64,000 bases of DNA, taken from contig CM049318.1 in the NCBI GenBank assembly GCA_026874595.1, positions 16,042,241 through 16,106,240 of the forward strand, read 5' to 3'. Every line of letters begins with the position of its first letter. Positions within the stretch are counted from its first letter, which is position 1. Below are positions 1 to 9,658 of this stretch, one piece after another. The position numbers and the translations under genes were made by a program. A model generated the notes under the pieces. It did no database searches. It was given only the letters and a program-made list of their open reading frames with translations, and was not told the DNA's origin. This stretch comes from Sipunculus nudus (Eukaryota > Annelida > Sipuncula > Golfingiida > Sipunculidae).

Positions 1-127
1 CAATGTATATCGACATTGCCTAATACAATACATAGTTGATTTATTATAATTAAGGGTAAAGTTAGCCCCAAACTTTTGTGGTGACTTGTTTAAGGTGTAT
101 TTATAACTTTGCATTTTATATTTTCAG

Positions 128-178
128 ATGCTGTGAACAACCATCAACTGTCAATCCAAGAACTGGAGCACATAATGT
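128..178 (+). CDS. Candidate internal exon (51 bp) of an unrecognised host gene
   Basis: A pyrimidine-rich tract ending in TTTTCAG lies just before 128 and a consensus donor GTAAGT follows at 179. Read after two bases that finish a split codon, the exon encodes 16 residues, AVNNHQLSIQELEHIM, and leaves one base (T) at its end. Both borders are therefore phase 1. That T plus the first two bases of the candidate exon at 8528 would make a Cys codon and keep the frame open. The 5' part of the gene would lie left of the window. An exon this short could arise by chance; the support is the pair of good splice sites and the matching phase with the two downstream exons. Function unknown. Confidence 0.42.
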
Positions 179-210
179 GTAAGTTTGTAATTTTGTAAGG
201 CACACACAGT

Positions 211-1600
211 TTTTAGCTCAGCTGACTATAATTAAGTCATCTGAGCTATAGTTGTTGTCCTTTGTCCGTTGGCCTTCCATCTGTCCGTCTGTCTGTTAAA
301 CTGGCACGTTTTGAAACCTTTGGACCAACAAATCTGAAATTCAGCATACCATTAGATGTCCCCAAAATCTCCTACAATACCAAAAATTGGGTCAATCGGA
401 CTTCATTCCTTCAAAATATTAAGAAAAACCTCCGTTTTCCATTAAAAACCAATTGTTACACTTCAAGACTGCCTAATATTAAAACCACTGATCTGATATT
501 GATCATTTATAATATATTAATTCCTCTATATATTTCCTATGTACATACCAAAAATTAGTTCAATATTTTATAAATGATTGAAGTTATGGGCCCAAACATA
601 ATGCACTTTGTAAAAATTCAGGAAATCTATTTTCTCCCATAACTTGAGAATTACTGAAGCTAGAGACTTTTTTTTAGGTATGTAACTATATTTAATCAGG
701 ATTCAATTGTATACTCAAAATTAGATCTGAATTTTTCAAATTTTATAAGTTATTAGCATAAATATGAAATTATTACCTTGAATTTTGACCATAATTGACC
801 ATGGCACATTTTTTCCTGGAATTGCTGTGGATTCAATTTTCACAGCTTGTTTTTATTTGCATTTCATCTATTAACATCTGAAATTAGAAACCAGTTGATC
901 AAAAACTGTAGATTTTATTCAAGTAATAAAGTATTAGATTTTATGCAGTTTGCTAGAGCTCAGCTCCCAAGCTTCCTAGGCCAGCTCTCAGCTCCAAAAA
1001 TTCGGCATACTGTTAGATGTCCCCCAAATGCCCTACCATACCAAAAGGTTTGGTCACTAGGACTGCATTCCTTCTAAGTATTAAGAAAAAAAACTTCAAT
1101 TTTCCATTTAAAACCTTTGTTACACTTCAAGACCACCTAATATCAAAACCACTGATCTGACTTTGACCACATATAATATACATGTTCTTCTATACACTCT
1201 CTGTGCACATGGCTAGAAATGATGTCAATTTTGAGTAATTTTTTTATATTGGCCCAAACATAATGCGTTTTGTAAAAAATCAAGAAATATATTTACTCCC
1301 TTAACATGAGAATTGCTGAATGTAGAGATTTTTTTGCCAGGGATATAAGGTTATTTAATCAAGATTCAATTGTATTCCCAAAATTAGTTCTGGATTTTCA
1401 AATTTTATAAGTTATTAGCATAAATATAAAATCAGTACCTTAAATTTTGTCCAACTATGGCCATGGCATGTTTTTTCCCTGTAAGCACTGTTGATTTCAT
1501 TTTCATCTTGCATACATACGGATTTTAGCTTCTAAATTCTGAAGTTATAAAAGTTGATCAAAAACTACATTTATGAAAGTTTTTATGAGACCACATCACA
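211..1600 (+). mobile_element. Dispersed hairpin/GTCC-type element, long form with two ~660-bp units
   Basis: Begins with the hairpin-forming AGCTCAGCTGAC...CTGAGCT head at 215, followed by TTTGTCCGTTGGCC and CTGTCCGTCTGTCTGTT. Two diverged units follow: a stretch around 343-420 (CATACCATTAGATGTCCCC) recurs around 1003-1080, and the block around 700-940 recurs around 1360-1560. A further single unit of the same family starts at 17893. No coding capacity is visible. The right end is not sharply defined and is placed just before the MITE at 1628. Confidence 0.6.
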
Positions 1601-1627
1601 ACTAGGCTGTACTGAAGCCCCTCTATA

Positions 1628-2058
1628 CTGTGGTTGGCTTCATATTCGCGAGGCTGAAATTTCGCGATTTTTCCATTTTTAATGTTTTGCGAGGGTTTCA
1701 TTTTCGCGATCTCACAAGAACCTATATCAAATCTTTGGCAAAGCCATATACCTGTGTGTATTATAAAATGAGAGTAAGTCATGAGTTTGTGACATTTTCT
1801 TTTATAATGATAGGCCCGCACACACAGCATAGGTGGTTTAGTTCAAATTTAAGGCTTACATTTCCCTATACCTGCAAGGATGTAATTTATTAAAAAAAAT
1901 TCTCTCTGTTTTAACCTATTAACATACAAGTATTGATTACACTAAATAAGAAGGACTCTCAATTGGCCAATTATTCCCGAGGGTTTCATTTTCGCGATTA
2001 TTTCCAATTCGCGAATATCGCGAAATTAAAACCCTCGCGAACAAAAAGGCAACCACAG
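1628..2058. mobile_element. CpG-rich MITE with TA target duplication
   Basis: The left end CTGTGGTTGGCTT and right end AAGGCAACCACAG are inverted repeats, and both are flanked directly by TA (1626-1627 and 2059-2060). Inside, both arms carry repeated TTCGCGA / GCGAGGGTTTCATTTTCGCG motifs in inverted orientation, giving long subterminal complementarity and a CpG density far above the surroundings. At 431 bp with no ORF it is a non-autonomous, probably Tc1/mariner-superfamily, element. The superfamily call rests only on the TA duplication. Confidence 0.75.
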
Positions 2059-2060
2059 TA

Positions 2061-2839
2061 TGTCCCCACATTGACCTTTCAGGCCTATTATGCATGCTTG
2101 AAGCGAGGCACTCTGCAGCCAGCCAGCTCCCTGGTGGCTTCAGCTGGATCTAACTGTCCAACCCCCCTCCTCTAGTATTTGTTTTGGCCATAAACATAAC
2201 AATAATCTTTTTTTTAATTATTGGTTTACGATAAGAACATAAAAAGAATGGAAAAGGAATGTTATAGTTAATTACTGATCATTTATGGATCTTCCACGGA
2301 TGGCCAAAATTGTATTTCAAATGACACCATGCAGTCACCATTGGGTATTTTTCATTTCAACCATAAAAATAAAAAAAAAATAATTAAATAAAATTGTTGT
2401 TTACTATTAGGGATTATATGAAGCAAGATAATGATAGACAAGGATGCAGTTGATTATATTAAATTAATCTAAATTTCCAGGTCTTTTCCAGGTATTTAAC
2501 TTGTTGGTTATATTTATTACAAAATTAAAAAATAAATATGTCAAAAATTTAAAATATTACTCAGACAAGTGCTAATTAAAGATTTTAATATGTTTGACTA
2601 ATAACCCATGGTTGTATCAGTTCTTACATGATACTGGCTAAATAATAAATATTTAAATTACTGATCCTTTAATTTACGTAATTAAATTAAACATTCCCAA
2701 CTCCAGTTTGCTCCTAGTATAATATATTGGGTGTTTTGATCCTTGGATTTATTTTTAAACATGTATTAGTTTCATAACTGGGAATACTTTCTTTTTTTTC
2801 CTGATGCCATTTAAAAAAATATAAATATTCAAATTTTTC
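2061..2839. other. AT-rich intronic DNA, nothing recognised
   Basis: Apart from a short GC-richer stretch near 2080-2170, this is AT-rich sequence with short A runs. I see no exon, RNA gene or mobile-element end. Confidence 0.5.
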
Positions 2840-3310
2840 CTGGTAGTGCTGTGGATTTAATTTTCACAGCATGTACACATAAGCATTTCATATATATATA
2901 TGTTAAAATCTGAAATTTGAAACCAGTTGATCAAAAACTGTAGATTTCATTCAAGTTTTCAAGCACCATGTCTTGATTGTTTACATCAGGTCAGTATAAA
3001 TGCAGTGTACTGGGCAGTTACATAACACCTTCAGGTCTGACCTACTGCCACTGTGAGTGTCTGTGTCAGGCTGGGTCAGGCAGTAATTACAAGAGAGCCT
3101 CTCTTTCTTTCTCTCTTTCTCTCTCTCTCTGGCAGTCTAGCTCTCTCTTTCTCTCTCTTTCTCTCTCTCTCTCTCTCCCTCTCCATGACAGTCTAGCTCT
3201 CTCTCTCCTACTTTTTCTCTTTCTCTCTCCATCTTTCTTTCTCTTTCTCTCTCTCTTTCACCCTAATTGCCTCCCTTCCTCCCTCCATCCCATTCTGTTG
3301 ACAGGAACTG
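2840..3310. repeat. Partial long-form unit followed by a CT-rich simple repeat
   Basis: 2840-2990 matches the 3' part of the units at 820-960 and 18480-18640 (shared block with GAAACCAGTTGATCAAAAAC, written in the first copy near 888). It is followed at about 3095-3270 by an imperfect (CT)n/(CTTT)n pyrimidine tract that codes only for Ser/Leu low complexity and is not a gene. Confidence 0.6.
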
Positions 3311-3399
3311 TAAACTAGATACATTAGCTATAAATGTTGATTCAATTTAGAAATTTGAATCAACTGAAATATTCACAATAAAAAGTATATGTTATACTG

Positions 3400-3980
3400 T
3401 AAATTTAAAGTAACATTTGTAAACCTGGAAAATAATTATGTAATGAAAAAAAGGAATTAATGCAAATATTGTTATTTTTTTCCCGGCTCAGTAGAATGGG
3501 GGAAATAATGATTTGCTTTGTTTCTCCATCTTTCTGCCTGTTTTAAACATTTAATGATCATGAAAAAACCTTTTTTTCTTATAAGCACTGTTGCATTAAA
3601 TTTCATATCCTGTATGTATATGCAAGGGTGTTGTAACTTTCACCATCCCCTTCTTCATCCCACTGAGTCCTTGCTCCTTGGCACTGTGAACAATAGTTCT
3701 ATGGCTATAGCATAAAATTTAATAATTAGAGAAAATATCTACAGAAAGACAAAGGCGTTGAAACTCTGATCATAACACCCCCCCCCCCCCCCCATTAAGT
3801 CACTGCACCTGTGGAGTGGGGTTGTTATGGCAACTGTATACATATCATAAAATTGATAAAAAAGGTTTACTAAATAAATTGGATCTCATTAGTCAAATGT
3901 GTAAAGTGTTGAACTGGCAACAGCTTATCAATAAGGTAACCAATGGAAACGCATGGTCAGATCTCAAAATATTATTTGCG
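3400..3980 (+). repeat. Dispersed segment also found at about 23.2-23.76 kb
   Basis: The order of short matches is the same in both places: a TTTGCTTTGTTT block followed by a pyrimidine-rich stretch, then TAAGCACTGTTG, then a poly-C tract, then a region ending in CAACAGCTTA. Divergence is substantial. The copy here carries a run of 16 C near 3778-3793. It is probably an old dispersed repeat with one copy in each intron of the gene. Confidence 0.6.
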
Positions 3981-4648
3981 ACAATTTCTTCAATCATATC
4001 AACCAACCATGGCCTAGATTATCTCTTCTTCTCAAACTTTATCTACATTTTATCATATTTTTAATATTTTAACCTTCCAGGTGTTTCAGTACTGTTGACT
4101 ATTTGTCCATAGGTACATATGTACATGCCAGAAATTATGTTAATATTGTGTAATATGTAGATGTGGTAGGCATAAAAAAAATGTACCTTGTCAAGACCGA
4201 AGAGGTATCATGTCATACAGTCACAAATTTATAAATCCCCTCATCAGCATAGTTAATCATAACCATATATGTGTCAAATTGAAATCTTGCAGTTTTCCAT
4301 ACACAATAGATCATTCAACAAATAGCCTTATCATCATTATACCACTGCTTAGTATACTGTCATTGCATTTATATTTGCTCAATTAAATTGCCTTTTTCAA
4401 CCCCTCCCAAATAAATAAAAAATAAACCACAATATTTTACTCCATATTAATCCATCAGTCATGTTATTTCATATATCATTTACTCGCATATTACATTATA
4501 TTCCTTTATAAAAGCCCAACAAGACATTGATATTCATAAGCTTTATCAACTCAATATAGTATCACAATGGTGATACATTTATAGTCCAATCATGATCAGC
4601 TTAGCGCTGTGACCCATGGGTCCCATGTTTAAATATTTTTAGTTCTCT
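3981..4648. other. AT-rich stretch with an isolated element 3' end
   Basis: Mostly unique AT-rich sequence. Near 4597-4633 is CAGCTTAGCGCTGTGACCCA followed by TGGGTCCC, a diverged form of the CAGCTGAG...GACCCATGGGTCACTTGTT 3' terminus. Its matching 5' end is not obvious. Confidence 0.4.
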
Positions 4649-4649
4649 C

Positions 4650-5953
4650 TGTTAACTTATGCCATGGCGCAGCGTACGCCGTCCACTGTCAACTGTCCAC
4701 CGTCCACAATCTGTTACCAAATATGTCAACAGCCACAGCAGCTGCCTTCATAAAACTGCCTTCAGAATTACTGATCGTGGGATGAATATGCAAAAATAAG
4801 CTTCTGGGGGTGCCACCTATGATGACCTGGTTTCTGCGGGCAAAAAAGGAACTTTTTTCACTTCTTCCATGATAAGTGATAAAGTATAAATATTTTGGCC
4901 TTCATATCATAGGCAAAAGTTCCTTAGAGGAAGGGGAAAAATTTGAATATAAATTGTCGTCATTTCAAGATGGCATCTCTATGGAACTTCAAATTGATCA
5001 CAAAATTTGACAACTTGATGTGTTTCCATACATGTATTGTCTTTTACCAAATATCATAGGAACTGCTGCAACCTTCAGTATCAAATTTAATAGGAATATT
5101 GAATTTCATAGGAATATTGATCATGTGACTGCTAAATGATTTTAATCTGCAGGGGTGCCACCGACAGGCTGTAATGGTCTTTTCCGATTTTTCCAAGATA
5201 TGTCATTAAGTATTTATTTATTATAATCCGCAGAAACAGTCTCCTCTGAGACTCTTTTCCAAAACCTGGCATACTTGTTCCAACACCTATGTTATTGTGT
5301 GTAACAATTAATGAAGCATTCCTTTCTGTGTAGTACAAACCTGGGTATCTTTTAGATAACAGCCCTTATCTCAGGAGTGGTTCAGCGTATTGAGCTAAAA
5401 TTGTGCATATCCATAGATCTTTGACTCCTCCATCATGTACTCAAGACTGGTGGTGCCATCTGCAATCATTTTTCCATGGCGTCCATTGGTACATTTTCTT
5501 TGGGTGTATGCTCATATCTCAGAAGTGGTTGAAGGAATTGGTCCGAAATTTGGCATGTCCTTCCATCTTCAAAAGTTTTCTCATACACCAGACAGGTTGT
5601 GCCACCTAGCTTCCTGTTTTCGTAGAATAAATTGCCATTTTACTGAGGAGTGATTTGCAGTATTAGCCTGATATTGCGCATATCCATAGATCTTGGACTC
5701 TTCCAAAACTGGTGGTGCCATCTGCAATCTTTTTCCCATGCCATCCATCTGTACATTTGCTGTGGGTGAAAGTTGCTCATATCTCGGGAGCATTGGTCTG
5801 AAATTGGCATGTGCATCCTTGTGCAATAGAACAGTGTTGATCCACTTGGAAAGGAATGAATGGTTTTTTCACATTCACTTTTTTCTTTTTTTATCGACTG
5901 CCATCATGCACAGTAATTCACAGAGTGAACATTAGACCCCTGGCTCTCTTGTG
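4650..5953 (+). mobile_element. Hairpin/GTCC-type element with 'GGTGCCA' core units
   Basis: The head has repeated GTCCAC/GTCCACCGTCC at about 4680-4710 followed by CTGTTACC. The core contains repeated units: around 5350-5650 and 5650-5850 each carries GGTGGTGCCATCTGCAAT, a CCATGGCGTCC-like piece and CTCATATCTC. The right end, about 5920-5953 (GAGTGAACATTAGACCCCTGGCTCTCTTGT split over two blocks), resembles the terminal palindrome of the family. Similar core units occur at 6260-6490 and 55.0-55.7 kb. ORFs here are shadows of the repeated unit. Confidence 0.55.
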
Positions 5954-6004
5954 AAAATCAAAAAAGAGTTCCCTATAAGGTTCTAAAAATACAAGACAAA
6001 TGAG

Positions 6005-6500
6005 AGCAGAAAACATTTTTTGGTTTTTAGCGATCTTTCGTTGTCCGTCTATCTGTTCATCTATTTGTCTGTTTGTGCATTAACCAGGCATAAATCTTAA
6101 CTGCTGGACCTGGAGTGTTTCATGAGTTCCTTTTACGTTGTTGGTCATATCACAGGAGTTGTTTAATGTAATGGCCTGAAATTTGGCTTTACATACATCT
6201 TGGAGAGTTATCTTGTAAGCTAGACAGGTTGTGCCACCTGCCTTACCATTTTCTCAGTGTTAATTAAAGCCCTTTTCTAAGGGGTGATTTGCTGTATTGG
6301 CCTGATATTGTGCATGTCCATAGATCTTAGATACCTCCATCTTGTGTCTGAGACTGGTAGCACCATCTGCAGTTGTTCTTGCTTTGCATCCATCAATCTG
6401 TGCAAATATCTCTCAAATCTGAGGAGAAAATGGATGCATTAGCCTGAAATTTTGGCATGTTATATTTAATTACACCATCTTGATAGCTTTGTTGTAGAGA
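6005..6500 (+). mobile_element. Second element fragment with the same core
   Basis: A new head is visible at about 6025-6090 (TTTTTAGCGATC, GTTGTCCGTCTATCTG, CATTAACCAGGCA). Core units with GGTTGTGCCACCTGCC and ACCATCTGCAGTTG follow. No convincing right end; it runs into the next head at about 6508. Confidence 0.5.
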
Positions 6501-6504
6501 CCAG

Positions 6505-7000
6505 ACAGATGAATTATCTGAGCTATGGTGATCAGTCTTTTGTCCCTGCCGTCCTTCTGTCTAGCTGTCCGTCTGTCTATCTGTCTGGCTGTCCATTAAC
6601 CAGGCACATATTGTAATCAATGGACCTGGATGAAAAATATCCTTGGAAAAGTCTGTTGCCCATATCCTCTGATCTATGGGGCCCCAAGTACCATCCAGAA
6701 TTATAATAAATTTGATACAAAAGCTCCACTATCTGAACAACTTATGGAATATTCCCCATGATTCTTTGCATGCACATTCATCAATGAATGTTTAATCAGA
6801 TCCTGCAGACTGATTGGGGCACCTGTATCTTTTTTAAATTTTACCCATTTTTCTCTTTATTTTTGAGACCTTCAGGGCGCAAATCGTAACCTAGAAAAAA
6901 TATTGTATAATAACACACAAGAAATTATGATACGTAATGATGCAATAAATGTTTTTCAATTAACAAATTTTTAGGTTGTAGATCCTCAGCTCTATATATA
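6505..7000 (+). mobile_element. Hairpin/GTCC-type element fragment
   Basis: The sequence ATTATCTGAGCTATGGTGAT at about 6513 is followed by a long GTCC/GTCTATCTGTC stretch, CATTAACCAGGCACA and one core unit with GAGACCTTCAGGGCGCAAAT, as in the elements at 9.66 and 13.55 kb. The 5' half of the hairpin is missing. Confidence 0.5.
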
Positions 7001-7329
7001 TCATTTATAATTATTACTTAAATTTATAGAAATAATTCAAATGAGATAATACATGCAGTCTTATGTTACACAAGTGCTCAGGTCCCTAAGTTAGCACATG
7101 AATTGAGGAATACCCAGTAGCTGGGATTCTCTGCTACAGAAGAGTTGAAAATCATTTGCATTGTCTTTCACATGAAATCAATAATATATAAAATAAATAT
7201 AATTTCAGAAATTATTTTGACTATTTTGAAAGTTATTACTCCAAATGACATGATAGAGACCCTGATTTGATAAACCACCTGGCCAGCTTAAAAGTGAATT
7301 TATGGTGTCCAGCAGGGTGGAATTCTAAT
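7001..7329. other. Unique AT-rich sequence
   Basis: No exon, RNA gene or repeat boundary seen. Confidence 0.4.
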
Positions 7330-7870
7330 AGGTTTGTTTTTATACGCCCGCTTATAATAGGAGTATTATGGTTTACCTGCTGTCTGTCCATTAACTTTTA
7401 GTGTCGCCACGATAACCTACCAGGGCTTCAATGGATTTTAATCAAACTCTCTATAACTACTTACCAGCAGATTACATGAAAAGTCAATCAATAATATATC
7501 TTGCCTAGGTTTGATTTCCTCGAAATCCATGCATATTTAATGGGGTCAGTGGTCACTGCACTTTGGAGGCACCTTGTTGACTTAACGAATATCCTGTTCA
7601 TGGATTTTCATGAAACTCATTATATATATTTACCAATAGTTTCTCACCTGAATTATATTCTCATCAAAATTCACACATATATAATGAGGTCAGAGGTCAC
7701 TGCATTTTAGAGGCACAGTGGTAACTTACCAAAAATCCTTAGGATTTTCATGAAACTCATAATACATAATAACCAACAGACTTTGACACCTGAATTACAT
7801 TTTCATCAAAATTCACACATATTTAATGAAGTCAGATGTCAACAGCTACAAGACTACTATGCACATTTGT
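7330..7870 (+). mobile_element. Different dispersed element ('ATACGCCCG' type) with ~130-bp core units
   Basis: It starts with TATACGCCCGCTTATAATAG, in which GCTTATAATAG is part of a small imperfect inverted repeat, followed by CTGTCTGTCCATTAACTTTT. The core shows at least three related units, each with GATTTTCATGAAACTCAT or a variant, CATATTTAATG and GGTCACTGCA. The architecture (head, GTCC piece, TTAAC, tandem core) parallels the other elements but the sequence is distinct. No sharp right end. Confidence 0.5.
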
Positions 7871-8527
7871 GGTGTTCTTTCAAACTTTGTTTTGATACCT
7901 CAACAGATAGCAATAAGGGTCATTCTTCAAATATTGGAATTAAATATTTACTCCTGAATGTTCAGCTGGGGTGATTTTCTTAATGAAACAAAATTTTTTG
8001 AGTAAATTATTCAGATACTAGAAATTTGCACAGATCTTTGCCAAGGCATAACCCCCATGTGGCGTTGTAAGAAATGCAGCATTTTGCTTTTAAAAAATTC
8101 TGGGATCCTTTTAGTAACCTGGATCACTTCCACAATTCGATCAGCTGCTCCTGGTATCATTGCTGAGATATCCTGAAAATGTCATGCATCAAAATCTGTT
8201 GATGACATTTTGAGTAATGTTGCTAACAAACAAACCAATGTCTGCAAAAGCATTATAAAAACATGCAACCCCCCCCCCCCCACCTCCCTAGATGGAGCTA
8301 AATATAAATACTGGCCAGATTTTAGCAGCCCAACAGCTGAGTATATTTTCTTTTTCTGTATCCTGCATTCTGCTACATTTCAGCTGGGTACTGTGATTCA
8401 TGGGCAATTTGTTTTCTCTTGGACAAATTTAAAGCTGAGCACCATGGTCCCTGGGTCTTTTGTTTATTGTAGTTTGCTATACAACCACTTCTTTTCTCAT
8501 CATTTGATTGTGTATTTTTTTTTGCAG
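7871..8527. other. Intronic sequence upstream of the 8528 exon
   Basis: Unique-looking sequence with a run of about 12 C near 8270-8281. The last 30 bases before 8528 include a T-rich tract ending TTTTTTTTTGCAG, a strong acceptor. A 116-codon open frame here (8210-8560) crosses the acceptor and is not a gene. Confidence 0.5.
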
Positions 8528-8659
8528 GTCTTAGTGCAGACACCATGCAAAAATATCTAAGACAACTTTTTAACCCAAACAAAAAGAAAATTTACCAGCC
8601 CCACCTCAGACCAGCCAACTGGCCCACCACCGTGACTTGGAGCTCAATCAGCACACTCA
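8528..8659 (+). CDS. Candidate internal exon (132 bp), basic Trp-containing segment
   Basis: A nine-T tract and GCAG end at 8527 and a perfect donor GTAAGT starts at 8660. After two bases completing a split codon the exon is open throughout. It encodes 43 residues starting LSADTMQKYLRQLFNPNKKK, then a segment with YQPHLRP, NWPTTVTW and SSISTL. The exon ends with one base, so both borders are phase 1, matching the exons at 128-178 and 23970-25039. The basic cluster NPNKKK and the two Trp residues make it unlike random intron sequence. The internal ATG at 8545 lies in the same frame, so an alternative start cannot be excluded. I do not recognise the family and no function is assigned. Confidence 0.62.
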
Positions 8660-9656
8660 GTAAGTCATTTTTAATCTTTTTTTAACTCAGCTGACCAGGC
8701 TTTGGTCAATTACAGTAAATGTACTTCAACTTTTGATAAGTACTAGTGCTGAATTTTTTAGGCTTACTTGAGTACAATTTCAAGTACAGGAGTCTATACT
8801 TGAGAACAGGTACAAGCACCTTTATCATGTGATTCATTCAGACAAAGAAAAACACTTAAAATGTTCTGAATTCATGGCCAAGAACATGCACACCTGTCAT
8901 TTATTATGATTCCCCAATTGCCAAGCATGGATATGCATGTCATTTATTGATCAGAAGTTTTCAGCAAGAATTCTCATAAATCAATAAGTTTTTTGCAGAT
9001 GAGTAGTAGTCCATTTATAAAAATAGTCTCACTGCATGAAATTGAATTATTTGTATTATAACAGTGCATAAAATCATTCAAAAGCAGGAAAGATGTGTAA
9101 ATGGTGACCAAAATCCCCACTCCAGTCTTTGCCGTGAAATGAGTTAATGACGCACTTCAGTGTGAAGTTAATCCCTTGTGAGAATACTCCTAAAGTTTGA
9201 ATCAAATGAACTGAAAGCTAAGAATGTAAAAATATGTAGCTAGTTTTATATTAGAGCATGTTTTGGCCACTTACTTACAGCAGACCCAGTTGTGAGACAA
9301 AGGTGTGATAGATCACATCTTAGGTGTGAGCTCGAAATAGCAAGGCATGAGGTCATTCAGGTTTATTGCCCCGCAAGGACATTATTGCGCAATCAACAAC
9401 TAAGGGCGCTACCACATGCTTGACACACAATTCAGCAGGGTAATCAGAACGAGGTGGCAAATGAATCTTTTGGCTTTGTACACATTATTTACTTATGTAT
9501 AAATATATGCATATATTAGTAACTTTACCAACAAGTGCTTGTAAATTGTAAAACTGTAACAAACTTGATCATTCTGTTGCAGGAACAGGCCTATGTAACA
9601 GCTGATAGCCAGGCACAATCCCCACCATGCTTCACCATAGGCAAGCCCAACTTATG
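8660..9656. other. Intron sequence, nothing recognised
   Basis: Begins with the donor of the 8528 exon. ACTCAGCTGACCAGG at about 8685 is a scrap of the element head without the rest. The remainder looks unique. Confidence 0.45.
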
Positions 9657-9658
9657 AA

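Noticed and set aside
2977-3318. 113-codon ORF rich in Ser and Leu
   Set aside because: It is the translation of a CT-rich simple repeat.
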